Source: Catellatospora sp. TT07R-123 (GTDB lineage Bacteria; Actinomycetota; Actinomycetes; Mycobacteriales; Micromonosporaceae). From it: DNA of 64,000 nucleotides. The stretch covers positions 62,001-126,000 of the forward strand of contig NZ_BNEM01000001.1 in NCBI RefSeq assembly GCF_018327705.1. Direction: 5' to 3'. The notes under the pieces are model-generated. The model was not told where the DNA came from and searched no databases. It worked only from the letters and a program-made list of their open reading frames with translations. The translations under genes were made by a program, and so were the position numbers. Shown piece by piece: positions 24,618-36,363 of this stretch; the first letter of the stretch is position 1, and the number at the start of each line of letters is the position of its first letter.

Positions 24618-26039
24618 GTGCCGGTGCCCGGCGATCACCTGTTGGCGAAGGACCACGACACGGTCCCGCCCGCGCCGGATCGGCGGTCTCTCGCACGGTG
24701 GGTGGGCGTGACCGGCCGGGATCTGCGTGACGCCGCGTATCTGCTGCTCGGCCCGCTGCTCGGGGCGCTGTGGGTGGCGGTGGTCGGCGCGATCCAGGTG
24801 TCGGGCATCGCGTCCCGGTTCGCGCCGCTGGGCGTCGCGTTCTTCCTGCTCGCACACCTGCTGCTGCGGCCGATCGGCCGGTTCGAGCGCCTGCTGGCGC
24901 GCACATTGCTGGGCCATGACGTGCCCGCCCCCGCCCCGGTCGGCTTCCGGCGGTCCGAGCGGACCCGCTGGCGGTGGCCGGTCGACCGGTGGCGGTGGAT
25001 CCTGGCGGTGGTCCGGGACGCCCACAGCTGGCGGGTGCTGGCCTGGATCCTGCTCCGGCTCGTCGCAGGACCGGTCGGCGCCACCGTCGCGCTGGCCTAC
25101 ACGATGTCGCCGCTGCTGCTCGCCGCACCGCTGCTGCCGCTGGCGGACTGGCTGAGCGGCGGCTTCGCGCTCAGCACCCCGTGGACCGGCTGGCTGCTGC
25201 TCGGCCCGGTCGCGTTCGTGCTGATCGCGCCGCTGCTGCGCGGCGCGGTGCGCGGCCTGGCCGGGTGGCACCGGCGGCTGGCCGGGTGGGCGCTCGGGCC
25301 GGGCCGCCGGGAGGTCGAGGCGGCGGTGCTGGCGCGTGCGGTACGGGCCGAGGAGCAGGTCCGCATCGACCAGGAGCTGCACGACAGCATCGGCCACCTG
25401 CTGTCGATGATCGTGGTGCAGGCCGGGGCGGGCGCGCACCTGTTCGACCGGGACCCGGACTTCGCCCGCCAGGCGCTGGACACGATCGGCGAGCGCGGCC
25501 GGGCCGCTCTCGGCGAGCTGGACCGGATCATCGCCGGGATCCGCGACGACGGCTCCGACCGGTTCCGGCCCCTGCCGGGCATCGGTGACCTGCCCACGCT
25601 GCTGGACGGGGCGGCCGGTGCCGGGATGCGGGTGCGCTCGCGGGTCCGGGTGCCGCCGGTGCCCCCGGCGGTCGGCCGGGGCGTGTACCGGGTGGTGCAG
25701 GAGTCGCTCACCAACGCGGCCAAGCACGCGCGCGGCTGCGACGTGGACGTCGAGGTCGCCGCCGACGAGCGGGTGGTGGCGCTGTCGGTGGTCAACCCGC
25801 TGCCGCGCCCTCGGCCCGGCGGCACGGTCGGCGGCGGGAGCGGGCTGGCGTCCATCCGCGACCGGGTGGCGCTGCTCGGCGGGCGGGCGAGCACGGGGCC
25901 GACCGGCGACGGCGGGTTCGCGGTGCGGGCGGTGGTGCCGCTGGGCGCGGCCCTGCCGGACGGGGTGTCGGCGGTGTGCCGCCTGGCCGAGGGGTGTGAC
26001 TGCCTGGGGTGTGCGGTGCGCCGTACGGTACTGGGGTGA
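24618..26039 (+). CDS. Sensor histidine kinase (NarL-type two-component system)
   Basis: A 473-residue membrane kinase. About four hydrophobic segments (between 38 and 215) make the sensor part; no large extracytoplasmic domain is present. The HisKA_3 dimerisation helix is QELHDSIGHLLS with phospho-acceptor H255; the ATP-binding domain has VVQESLTNAAKHA (N box) and GSGLASIRDRV (G box). Its stop overlaps the GTG start of the response regulator, so they are co-translated. The C-terminal tail has a CDCLGC cluster, unusual for the family, which could sense metal or redox state. Confidence 0.92.
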   Translation: MPVPGDHLLAKDHDTVPPAPDRRSLARWVGVTGRDLRDAAYLLLGPLLGALWVAVVGAIQVSGIASRFAPLGVAFFLLAHLLLRPIGRFERLLARTLLGHDVPAPAPVGFRRSERTRWRWPVDRWRWILAVVRDAHSWRVLAWILLRLVAGPVGATVALAYTMSPLLLAAPLLPLADWLSGGFALSTPWTGWLLLGPVAFVLIAPLLRGAVRGLAGWHRRLAGWALGPGRREVEAAVLARAVRAEEQVRIDQELHDSIGHLLSMIVVQAGAGAHLFDRDPDFARQALDTIGERGRAALGELDRIIAGIRDDGSDRFRPLPGIGDLPTLLDGAAGAGMRVRSRVRVPPVPPAVGRGVYRVVQESLTNAAKHARGCDVDVEVAADERVVALSVVNPLPRPRPGGTVGGGSGLASIRDRVALLGGRASTGPTGDGGFAVRAVVPLGAALPDGVSAVCRLAEGCDCLGCAVRRTVLG

Positions 26040-26677
26040 GGATCGCGATCGTCGACGACGACCCGCTGGTGCGGATCGGGCTGCGGGCCGTGCTCGCCGC
26101 CGAGCCGGGCTGGGAGGTGGTCGGCGAGGCCGGGGACGGTGCGGGCGCGGTGGCGCTGGCGACCGCCGAGCCGGCGCCGGACCTGGTGCTGATGGACGTG
26201 CGGATGCCGGGCATGGACGGGATCGAGGCGACCCGCCGGATCACGGCGGCGGGGTCGGCGGTGCGGGTGCTGGTGCTCACCACGTTCGAGGTCGACGAGT
26301 ACGTGTACCAGGCGTTGCGGGCCGGGGCGGCGGGGTTCGTGCTGAAGCGGACACCGCCCGTGCAGCTGGTCGAGGCGGCGCGGGTGGTCGGGTCCGGGGA
26401 GTCGCTGCTGTTCCCGGCCTCGACCCGGGGCGTGATCGAGCGGTTCACCGCGCCGTCGGGAGCGCGGCTGCCCGCGCTGTCCGAACGCGAGCAGGACGTG
26501 CTGCGCCTGCTGGCGCGTGGGCTGTCCAACGCGGAGATCTCGGCGCGGCTGTTCCTGTCGGTCCAGACGGTGAAGTCGCACGTGGCGGCGCTGCTGGCCA
26601 AGCTGGGGGTGCGCGACCGGACGCAGGCGGTGATCGCCGCGTACGAGACGGGCTTCGTCGCGCCCGGGGCGGGCTGA
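26036..26677 (+). CDS. NarL/LuxR-type response regulator
   Basis: A 213-residue regulator: receiver domain (about 1-120) with acidic pocket DDD near 7-9, phospho-acceptor D54 (LVLMDVRMPG) and conserved Lys (VLKR, about 105), then a LuxR-type helix-turn-helix (LSEREQDVLRLLARGLSNAEIS, shortened to its SEREQDVL and SNAEIS hallmarks, and VKSHVAALLAKL). I chose the GTG at 26036 that overlaps the kinase stop (GTGA). It probably controls the downstream membrane protein gene or unlinked targets. Confidence 0.93.
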   Translation: MRIAIVDDDPLVRIGLRAVLAAEPGWEVVGEAGDGAGAVALATAEPAPDLVLMDVRMPGMDGIEATRRITAAGSAVRVLVLTTFEVDEYVYQALRAGAAGFVLKRTPPVQLVEAARVVGSGESLLFPASTRGVIERFTAPSGARLPALSEREQDVLRLLARGLSNAEISARLFLSVQTVKSHVAALLAKLGVRDRTQAVIAAYETGFVAPGAG

Positions 26678-26801
26678 GCGCGGATCACTCTCGCGGCGGG
26701 CGGCTTTCCCTCTCGGGAGGGTGGGGGGGCACCGCCGCGGCGCCTACCGTCGGTGACGCCCCGCGACCAGCGCGGCGGCATCGGAAAGGCGGAACATCAC
26801 C

Positions 26802-27257
26802 GTGGCGCGAGTGCCGGTCGCCGACCAGGCGGCCAACCGTGGCAGAGCGGGCCTGCTCTCCACTTTGTGGATCTTCGCGGTCCTGAACTACCTGTACTGC
26901 GACGTGTTGGGGCACATGGATGGTGCCGTGCTGGCCGAGCTGCTGCGCGGCGAGGCGGGCGGGATGCGCATCACGCAGGGTTTCCTGCTCGGCGCGGGGG
27001 TCCTGATGGAGGTCCCGATCGCGATGGTGCTGCTGGCGCGGGTGCTGCCGCAGCGGGTGAACCGGTGGGCGAACATCGCGGCGGCGGCGGTGATGACGGC
27101 GGCGCAGGCCGGGTCGCTGCTGGTCGGCACGCCGACGGGCTACTACGTGCTCTACAGCGTCATCGAACTCGCCTGCACCGTGTTCATCATGGGGTACGCC
27201 TGGACCTGGCGCCCCGTCCGGTCGGCCGCGCCGGTGCCGGTGGGCGCCGCGCGGTGA
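26802..27257 (+). CDS. DUF6326-like four-TM membrane protein
   Basis: A 151-residue protein with four hydrophobic segments. The segments LSTLWIFAVLNYLYCDVLGHMD, QGFLLGAGVLMEVPIAMVLLARVL (cut here to QGFLLGAG and MEVPIAMVLLARVLP) and the spacing match my recollection of DUF6326, a small membrane family. It lies 124 bases after the response regulator, possibly its target. A terminator hairpin follows. Confidence 0.75.
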   Translation: MARVPVADQAANRGRAGLLSTLWIFAVLNYLYCDVLGHMDGAVLAELLRGEAGGMRITQGFLLGAGVLMEVPIAMVLLARVLPQRVNRWANIAAAAVMTAAQAGSLLVGTPTGYYVLYSVIELACTVFIMGYAWTWRPVRSAAPVPVGAAR

Positions 27258-27260
27258 GGG

Positions 27261-27298
27261 CGGTGCGGGGCGGCCGGTTCGCGGCCCGCCCCGCACCG
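27261..27298. terminator. Bidirectional terminator hairpin
   Basis: Perfect 13-base arms (cggtgcggggcgg at 27261-27273; complement at 27286-27298) between convergent genes. Confidence 0.7.
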
Positions 27299-27306
27299 TG
27301 TGCCGG

Positions 27307-28278
27307 TCACACCTGGGTGAGTCTGACCGCGTCGGCGATGACGTAGCCGGTGCCGCTGGTCCAGCGGCTGACCATGACCGCGTCGAAGTCCCCGGCGCTG
27401 AAGGTGAAGGTGCCGAGGTCCCGCCACGCTCCGCCGCCCGAGCGCTGGTCGACGTAGACGGTCTGGTTGCCGCCGCTGGTGGCCATGATGTACGGCGCCG
27501 CGCTGTTGTAGCCGGAGTTGGCCGGATACCACGTCTCGACCCGGTAGCTGCCCGCCGCCGGGATGGCGAACTTGTACTTGGCGGTGTCGCTGGCGCTGAC
27601 CGGGTTGGCGTAGCGGTAGTCGGCGCCGTACCGCGCGGTGGAGTAGGTCGAGGTGGCCCAGTTCGCCGAGGCGGTGAACCGGCCCGCGGTGGCGTTGTCG
27701 ACGATGGACGACCAGCCGGGGGTGGCGTTGAGCAGCGCCGCCACGTCGGCCCGCATGACGTCCAGGTCGATGAACGAGGGGTCGATCTTGCCGGTGGTGC
27801 TGGTCTCGCGGTGGCCCCGGGCGTAGCTGGCGTCCTTGCCCAGCTTGCGCAGCACGGCAGCGGTGGCCTTGAGCGAGTTGGTGTACTGGGCGGGCGTCAT
27901 GGCCTGGTCGGTCGCCTGGTCGCCACCGTAGTCGATCTCCCAGCCGATCATCAGCGTGTTGCCGTCGCCGGCCGGGATCGGGCCGCTGCCCCGCGAGGCG
28001 CCGGCGTGGTTGCACCGGTTGGCCGAGACGATGTGGAACACCCCGTTGTAGTCGACCAGCGCCTGGGCCAGGGGGCCCGTCAGGTCCGTCCGGCCGTTGA
28101 TGACGATGTTCAGCGCCGGGTGCGGGTTGCTCGCGCTGGAGAACGACGCCGTGTGGTGCCACAGCACGCCGATCGGGTCGAACGAGCCGGTGACCTTGCG
28201 GTTGAGCCAGTCGCCCTCCTCGACGACCGGCACACCCGCCGCCCGGAGGACGTCGGCGAGCCACGGGATGCCGGCCAT
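27307..28278 (-). CDS. N-acetylmuramoyl-L-alanine amidase with golvesin-like C-terminal domain
   Basis: A 323-residue peptidoglycan hydrolase. The N-terminal domain (about 1-175) is an endolysin-like amidase_2/PGRP fold: WHHTASF supplies the first zinc His, then CNHAG, IGWEIDYGG and ARGHRETS with further zinc/active-site residues. The C-terminal domain (about 205-323) has FAIPAAGSYRVETWYPANS and VIADAVRL, the pattern of golvesin C-terminal-like cell-surface domains. The ATG overlaps the stop of a short Tat-leader frame (TGATG). The enzyme frame alone has no export signal; a -1 shift would fuse it to that leader. Confidence 0.85.
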   Translation of the reverse strand: MAGIPWLADVLRAAGVPVVEEGDWLNRKVTGSFDPIGVLWHHTASFSSASNPHPALNIVINGRTDLTGPLAQALVDYNGVFHIVSANRCNHAGASRGSGPIPAGDGNTLMIGWEIDYGGDQATDQAMTPAQYTNSLKATAAVLRKLGKDASYARGHRETSTTGKIDPSFIDLDVMRADVAALLNATPGWSSIVDNATAGRFTASANWATSTYSTARYGADYRYANPVSASDTAKYKFAIPAAGSYRVETWYPANSGYNSAAPYIMATSGGNQTVYVDQRSGGGAWRDLGTFTFSAGDFDAVMVSRWTSGTGYVIADAVRLTQV

Positions 28279-28445
28279 CAGGACTCCGTCATCAGGTCGG
28301 CGGCGCACTCGATGACCCGCGGCTTGGCGGCGGCCGCGCTCGCGGCCGCGGCGGCCTGCGGGGCCATCGTCACGGCGGCGGCGGCGAGCACCGGCATGCC
28401 GAGGACTGCGCGGCGCGGCAGCCTCCGTGCTGGGCTGGGGTTCAT
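28278..28445 (-). CDS. Tat leader frame upstream of the amidase (split or frameshifted)
   Basis: A 55-residue frame with a textbook Tat signal: RRLPRRAVLGMP, a hydrophobic Ala-rich core and an Ala cleavage region, followed by KPRVIECAADLMTES and stop. The stop TGA shares its A with the amidase ATG. Either the gene pair is one exported amidase broken by a single-base change (natural or sequencing), or a -1 frameshift or translational coupling joins them. The ATG lacks a strong ribosome binding site. Confidence 0.6.
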   Translation of the reverse strand: MNPSPARRLPRRAVLGMPVLAAAAVTMAPQAAAAASAAAAKPRVIECAADLMTES

Positions 28446-28573
28446 GGCACTCCTTGGGCGGAAGCGGGTGGAACCGGTGCCAGCACGATACGGCGCGACT
28501 CCCGTCGATGTCGATAGTTGTCATCGGACTTTAATCGAGTGAAGCTTTCTTTCCCTCCGTCCTTTCCGGACAG

Positions 28574-28612
28574 CGGAAGGCGGGCACGCCGGACCGGCAT
28601 GCCCGCCTTCCG
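28574..28612 (-). terminator. Terminator hairpin
   Basis: Perfect 13-base arms (cggaaggcgggca at 28574-28586; complement at 28600-28612) lie 12 bases downstream of the minus-strand gene ending at 28624. Confidence 0.7.
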
Positions 28613-28623
28613 GCGAGGTGGGC

Positions 28624-29823
28624 TCAGGCGCCGTAGCTGGCCTGGAGCACGTTGAAGACGTTGCGGTGGCCGACCGTCTCCTGCAACGACCACAGCAGGT
28701 CCGGATCGGTGTCGTCCTCCCAGTAGCTGAGGCTCTCGCCGCCGCCCACCCAGGCGTACGTGCGCGAGCCGTCGGCCGGCGTCCAGTAGTAGAGCTGCTT
28801 GGACCCCGAGGAGTTGAACCACCAGCGGTTGTTGTGCGACGCGACACCGTTCAGCTTGTACCAGGGCAGCTGCAGTGCCTGCGACGCCGTCGTGGTGGCC
28901 GCGAACGTCGTCGCGCCGGAGGCGAACGGGAACCGGATCGCGCGCGGCGCCCGGTTCGGGTAGTCGGCGCAGCCGGAGGAGCAGGTGTACTCGGTCATGA
29001 CGATCGACTTGCTCGGTCGGTCCAGCGAGATCGACGACCAGGCCAGCGCGGTCACACCCGACGCGGTGCTCGCCGTGACGGTGCCGATCTGCGGCAGCGC
29101 GTAGGCGTAGTTGTGTGCGTAGTAGGTGGTGGCGTTCTGCCGCCCGATCTGGTCGGACGTGCCGCCGGTGTTCGTCTTGAGGATCTTGCGCATGTCGAAC
29201 ACGCGCATGCCGCGGCCGGTGTCGGCGACGTACAGGTAGTCGCCGTACCAGGAGACGCCGCCGGCGTGGATCGGGATGTCGCGGAAGCTCGGCGCCGCGG
29301 CGGTGCCGGTCGGCTCGACCAGCAGCACCTTGCGGTACTTGTTCGGGTACGTGGCGTCCCAGTCGACCATCGTGATCCGGCTGCGCTCCTGCGCCCCGCC
29401 GCAGCTGTCCTTGGTGTACCAGCTGACCACCACGAGCTGGTGGCCGTCGTAGTTGCCGCTGTTCGCGGTGCCGACCGCGTCGCGGCTGGTGGTGATGCCC
29501 TGCGGATAGTTGGCGCAGTCGCCGTTGTCGCCGGAGTCGAACAGGAACCCGCCGTTGTATCCGGCGATGCCCAGCGAGTCGGTGATGCCGGTGCGGTCGT
29601 GGTTGGCGTTCTCCATGACCGTGTGCACGGCCGCGGTGCCGAGGATGCCCACGAGCGCGGTGTTGAGCGCGTCGTACTGGTGGTAGTTGGCGGTGAGGGT
29701 GAACTGGCTGTTGGGCAGTGTGGTCGGTGCGGCCGCGGCCTGGGCGCTCGGCGCGGTCACCAACGTGGCCGCCAGCGTCGCTGCCGCCGTCAATCCGGCG
29801 AACACCCCGTTGCGTAGGGACAC
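28624..29823 (-). CDS. Secreted hypothetical protein, beta-propeller-like
   Basis: A 399-residue exported protein: signal peptide (about 1-30, ending PSAQAAA) and a body rich in short strands with repeats such as GVSWYGDYLYVADTGRGMRVFD, a YWTD/NHL-like propeller strand pattern. Function unknown. The GTG at 29823 is favoured because GGGAGG lies about 10 bases upstream; a TTG at 29832 is too close to it. Cys pairs around the middle suggest disulfides. It stands alone and ends in a hairpin. Confidence 0.75.
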   Translation of the reverse strand: MSLRNGVFAGLTAAATLAATLVTAPSAQAAAAPTTLPNSQFTLTANYHQYDALNTALVGILGTAAVHTVMENANHDRTGITDSLGIAGYNGGFLFDSGDNGDCANYPQGITTSRDAVGTANSGNYDGHQLVVVSWYTKDSCGGAQERSRITMVDWDATYPNKYRKVLLVEPTGTAAAPSFRDIPIHAGGVSWYGDYLYVADTGRGMRVFDMRKILKTNTGGTSDQIGRQNATTYYAHNYAYALPQIGTVTASTASGVTALAWSSISLDRPSKSIVMTEYTCSSGCADYPNRAPRAIRFPFASGATTFAATTTASQALQLPWYKLNGVASHNNRWWFNSSGSKQLYYWTPADGSRTYAWVGGGESLSYWEDDTDPDLLWSLQETVGHRNVFNVLQASYGA

Positions 29824-29916
29824 TGGTGTCAAACCTCCCTTTTGAGACAGTGAGGCACCATACGCTGATCGATCTCGATGTTCAACGGGTCACCGCGCGG
29901 CGGTCTCCCGGGCGGC

Positions 29917-30387
29917 TCACAGGTCCAGCCGGAACAGCAGGTCCGGGCCCGGGGCAGGCGCCTCGACCTGGGCGAACCCGTTGCGCAGCAGGACCTTGCG
30001 GGAGCCGAGGTTGGCGGCCGAGGTCCGCGCCCGCAGCCGGGTGAGGCCGTACGCGGTGCGGGCCAGCTCGCAGACTCGGCCCACCGCCTCGGTGGCCAGC
30101 CCGCGCCCGGCGAAGTCGCGGCCGATCCGGTAGCCGAGCTCCGCCTCGCCGCCGTCGAGCTCGACGAGGTTGACCCGGCCCGCGACCGCCCCGGTCTCGG
30201 TCAGCAGCACGTGGAACCGGTCGGTGCCCGCCTCCTGCATCCGCAGCAGCGCCTCGTGGCGGGCCGGGTAGTCGGCGAAGAACTCTGCGCCCCGGTCCGG
30301 AATCGAGGCGGCGAAGTACACCCGGTTGACCGTCTCGAACTCCAGGACCGCGGCCAGGTGACCGGCCGCGAGCTGCTCCAGTCGCAT
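29917..30387 (-). CDS. GNAT family N-acetyltransferase (RimJ/RimL-like)
   Basis: A 156-residue acetyltransferase. Hallmarks are LGYRIGRDFAGRGLATEAV (acetyl-CoA pyrophosphate loop, core GRGLAT) and the late LGSRKVLLRNGFAQVE, matching the RimJ/RimL subgroup that acetylates N-termini or small amines. It starts 9 bases after the end of the metal ATPase gene on the same strand, so it is probably in that operon. Confidence 0.88.
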   Translation of the reverse strand: MRLEQLAAGHLAAVLEFETVNRVYFAASIPDRGAEFFADYPARHEALLRMQEAGTDRFHVLLTETGAVAGRVNLVELDGGEAELGYRIGRDFAGRGLATEAVGRVCELARTAYGLTRLRARTSAANLGSRKVLLRNGFAQVEAPAPGPDLLFRLDL

Positions 30388-30396
30388 CGGCCGACC

Positions 30397-32826
<2,430 letters not shown>

Positions 32827-32907
32827 GTCCGCACCCCACTGACCATGATCATCGATCGTGACGGTACTCCCCCGCAGGCTCGCCGGAGGCGCCGCGCGCT
32901 TCCCACG

Positions 32908-32924
32908 ATACCCCCAGGGGGTAT
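32908..32924 (-). promoter_or_regulatory. CsoR-type copper operator
   Basis: ataccccc-a-gggggtat is a perfect 17-base palindrome of the known CsoR operator form (TACCCCC-N-GGGGGTA). It lies in the promoter region of the copper ATPase gene, where copper-free CsoR would repress and Cu(I) relieve. No csoR gene is in the window. Confidence 0.85.
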
Positions 32925-32982
32925 TTGTGATCGACCGTAGCATGTCCCCGGGGGTCTGCCCACCCGGCGGCGCCCCGGTGGT

Positions 32983-33037
32983 GAACGCCGCAAGGGCGGG
33001 CGCCGGGAACGACCCGGTGCCCGCCCTTGCGGCGTTC
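32983..33037. terminator. Terminator hairpin after the tyrosinase gene
   Basis: Perfect 19-base arms (32983-33001 and 33019-33037, starting gaacgccgcaagggc) with a 17-base loop, directly after the tyrosinase stop. Strong terminator separating the tyrosinase operon from the copper ATPase promoter. Confidence 0.8.
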
Positions 33038-33043
33038 GGTGTG

Positions 33044-34032
33044 TCAGGCGGTGGTGTCGTAGCTGTACCAGGCCGAGGCGTCGAGCACGTCGGACGGGCG
33101 CAGCGGCTCACCCAGCAGCGTCACCATCATGTCGGCGAGCCCCTGCCCCGACGGCGCCTGGTCGGCCCCGGCCCCGGGCAGGTACACCCGGCCGCCGCGC
33201 GCCAGCCACGCCTCCCACAGCCGGTCGATGTTGCAGTGGTTCAGGTAGAACAGCGGGTCGTTGGGCGAGCTGCCCGGACCCATGTCGCCGCCGACCCACA
33301 CGTGCACCCGGTTGTGCATCTGCGGGCTGCCCGCCTGCTGCGGGCGGCGCGGGTCGATCCAGCCCTCCACCCGGTTGCGGAACCCGTCGGAGCTGACGTC
33401 CCACGGCACGCTGTCGTAGGCCAGGCCCTCCTCCAGCGCCCACTTGGCGTCGTCGGGCGTGGGCAGGCCCGGCACCCCGGAGTCGGTGCCCGCGGCCCGC
33501 TGGAGCGGGCGCGGCGCGATCGACCACAGCTGCGTGCCGTGGCCCACCAGCCGCACCCGGAAGGCGCTCAGCGCGCCGCTGACCACGTCGCCCCGGGACT
33601 CGCCGAGTCCCGCCGCACCCCACAGCGAGCTGGTGTGCTGCTGGTCGGCGGGCAGGGAGCCGTCGGTGGTCCAGTCCCAGTACGGCAGGCCGGCCTCGAC
33701 GTCGCCGGTGACCCGCTGGATCTGCTGCTCCAGGCGCAGCAGGAACATCCGGTGCCAGGGCAGGAAGATCGGGCCGCCGTGGGCGAGGTTGCGCATCGGG
33801 CGCGGCGGGGTGCTCGGCATCTGCATCGACACGAAGTGCCACAGCACGAACAGGTCCCAGGTGGTCAGCGGCTGGTCCACGCCGTACAGGCGGAAGCCCG
33901 GGATCGACGGGGCCAGCAGCTGGTTGAGCTGGGAGGTGGTGTAGCCGGACTGCTCGGCGTTGAGCGCGGCGACCCCGGCCAGGAACTTCTGGCGCGCGGA
34001 CGCGGAGTTCTGGATGTTGGCGCGGACGGCGG

Positions 34033-34036
<4 letters not shown>
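33044..34036 (-). CDS. melC2: Tyrosinase (type 3 copper oxidase)
   Basis: A 330-residue enzyme that oxidises phenols to quinones at a binuclear copper site. CuA ligands: LWHF (first His), HGGP and [12 protein letters not shown]; CuB ligands: [13 protein letters not shown] and the [15 protein letters not shown] helix. No signal peptide; export would depend on the caddie protein. The GTG overlaps the stop of the caddie-like gene (GTGA) and GGGAGG precedes it, so the two are co-translated. The gene symbol follows the Streptomyces MelC2 analogy and is a recognition by motif, not by identity. Confidence 0.9.
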
Positions 34037-34650
<614 letters not shown>

Positions 34651-34772
34651 TGTTCCTCCACCGTCCTACCGCGATGCCACCGCCTGACACGCGGGGCCAC
34701 CGCAATGTGCCACCACGTGCACGCGGGGGCAACGGGACGACGGCATTCGGACAGCCGCGCCGCGCAAGGCGG

Positions 34773-35438
34773 TCAGCCCGACGGGTCCGGCCGGGCGCAG
34801 GCGTCGAGGTACGCGGCGAGCTCGGCCGGGCGGCTCAGCGCCGGGGTGTGCGCGCTGTCGATCTCGTCCGGGGTGACGCCCAGCCGGTCGTGGACGACGC
34901 GGCGCAGGTAGGCGGGCGGGAAGAGGCGGTCCTCACGGCCGATCAGCACCCGGGTGGGCACGTCGGGCCAGACCGCCATCGGCGTCGGCTCGCCCAGGCG
35001 CGCCTCGGACTGGGCACGGCCACGCCGCAGCGCCTCGGCGGCCAGCTCGGGCGGCACATCGTGGTAGAACAGGTCGATCTGGCCGCCGAGCCGCTCGCCC
35101 GGCTCCCGGGCGTACGCGGTGGCGGCCCAGTAGGCGGCGGGCGCCTCGGCCGGGGCCGGGACCATCGGCGCCACCAGGACGAGCTGCCGCACCGGCAACC
35201 GCGCGCAGACCAGCGGAGCGGTGAACCCGCCCAGCGACTGACCCACCACGACCAGGTCCTCGCGATCGCCGACCGCGTCGACCACCGCGGCGGCGTACTC
35301 CGGCAGTCCCGCCGTGTCGTCGTCGCAGGGCAGGTCGGGCGCGACGGTGCCGTGGCCCCGGGCACGCAGCCCGGCCTCGACCAGGTGCCAGTACCAGCCG
35401 ACGTCACCGGCCCCGTGGATCAGTACGAAGGTCGTCAT
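34773..35438 (-). CDS. Alpha/beta hydrolase
   Basis: A 221-residue esterase-like hydrolase. The oxyanion loop is LIHGAGDVGWYW, the nucleophile elbow GQSLGG (Ser about 83), the acid is probably D in GREDRLF and the catalytic His is in SAHTPALSRP near the C-terminus. Members of this RsbQ/MenH-like group act on small esters or lactones. GGAGG lies immediately next to the ATG, an unusually short spacing, so translation may be poor or start differently. No operon partner. Confidence 0.85.
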   Translation of the reverse strand: MTTFVLIHGAGDVGWYWHLVEAGLRARGHGTVAPDLPCDDDTAGLPEYAAAVVDAVGDREDLVVVGQSLGGFTAPLVCARLPVRQLVLVAPMVPAPAEAPAAYWAATAYAREPGERLGGQIDLFYHDVPPELAAEALRRGRAQSEARLGEPTPMAVWPDVPTRVLIGREDRLFPPAYLRRVVHDRLGVTPDEIDSAHTPALSRPAELAAYLDACARPDPSG

Positions 35439-35500
35439 CCTCCGGTCGTACCCGATGGCGCCGCCCGGACACCACGGTACGACCGGAAAACTCCGGCGGG

Positions 35501-36199
35501 TCAGGGCAGGTCGACCGGGCCGTAGCAGGTGCGGGCGGCCCCGGTGGACAGCGCCCAGTAGCGGTCGCCGTAGGACCAGTGCCACCACTCGGTGGGATAG
35601 TTGACCAGCCCCGCGCCGCGCAGCGCGGCGGACAGGATCCCGCGGTTGCCCCGGGCCTGCCCCTGGACCCGCGCCGACGCGGTGAAGCAGGCGTCCTGGC
35701 TGGCCAGCGGGCTCGCGTTGACCTCGGTGCCGAGGTCGAGTTCGGTGCCGTCCTCGGCGCACAGGGTCAGGTCGACGGTGCCGCCGGTGCTGTGCGGGGC
35801 CACCTCCGGCGGTGAGACGTACTTGCTGGCCTCCACGTGCAGGCGGGCGCCGTCCCAGTCGGGGTGGACCTCGCGCAGCTGCTCGCGGTAGCGCTCGAAG
35901 TAGACCGTCTGCAACCGCAGCGGCCGGTACGCCTCGATCACCAGCAGCCGCAGCCCGCCGGGCAGCGACCGCTGCGCCGCCAGCAGCCGGTCGACGACAC
36001 CCTCGCGCAGCCGGGCGTAGGCCCCGGCCGGGTCGGCCAGCCGGTCGTCGACCAGCAGCCGCGGCTCCTCGCGCAGGTCCACCATGGGCTCGCCGCCGTC
36101 GCCCAGCGGGACGGCCGCGATCCGCGGGTCCGACAGCAGGATCATCGCCGGTTCGGCGGCCGGGCGCGGGACGGGCGGGCTGGTCAGCAGTTCGCTCAT
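35501..36199 (-). CDS. VanX-like D-Ala-D-Ala dipeptidase (M15D)
   Basis: A 232-residue zinc dipeptidase. The M15 motif is HSTGGTVDLTL (His and Asp zinc ligands) and the third ligand is in EWWHWSYGDRYW; RLLVIEAYRPL supplies the conserved Arg. VanX/DdpX enzymes cleave D-Ala-D-Ala. No vanH or vanA gene is adjacent and no signal peptide is visible, so it is more likely a DdpX-type recycling enzyme than part of glycopeptide resistance. The ATG at 36199 is used; an ATG two codons upstream is possible. Confidence 0.85.
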   Translation of the reverse strand: MSELLTSPPVPRPAAEPAMILLSDPRIAAVPLGDGGEPMVDLREEPRLLVDDRLADPAGAYARLREGVVDRLLAAQRSLPGGLRLLVIEAYRPLRLQTVYFERYREQLREVHPDWDGARLHVEASKYVSPPEVAPHSTGGTVDLTLCAEDGTELDLGTEVNASPLASQDACFTASARVQGQARGNRGILSAALRGAGLVNYPTEWWHWSYGDRYWALSTGAARTCYGPVDLP

Positions 36200-36301
36200 G
36201 GCCACAGCTCACCGCAGCGGGCGTTAGCCGGGCATGAGCGCGAACGCTCACACCGGGCTCACACCGGCGGTGCGCGGCGCCTGATACGTCGTGTCCCGGA
36301 C

Positions 36302-36330
36302 GTATCAGCCCGGGAGCCGGGGCGCTCTGT
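36302..36330 (+). promoter_or_regulatory. ECF-type promoter, copy 1 (GTATCAG-N16-CTCTGT)
   Basis: GTATCAG at 36302-36308 and CTCTGT at 36325-36330 with a 16-base spacer, 33 bases before the ATG of the 376-residue orphan. The same pair with the same spacer precedes the S8-sigma operon and the eCIS operon. A dyad (ctgatacgt at 36281-36289 and complement at 36300-36308) includes the -35 element here only. Confidence 0.8.
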
Positions 36331-36363
36331 CTGGCACAAGGCACCAGAGCAAGGGAGAGCCGC

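Noticed and set aside
32943-32956. tccccggggg next to the CsoR-type site as a second operator
   Set aside because: It lacks the flanking TA/AT bases and the odd-length centre of the first site; weak evidence.
36281-36308. Dyad ctgatacgt/acgtatcag read as an operator for the whole eCIS regulon
   Set aside because: The left arm is absent at the other two promoters; only GTATCAG-N16-CTCTGT is common to all three.
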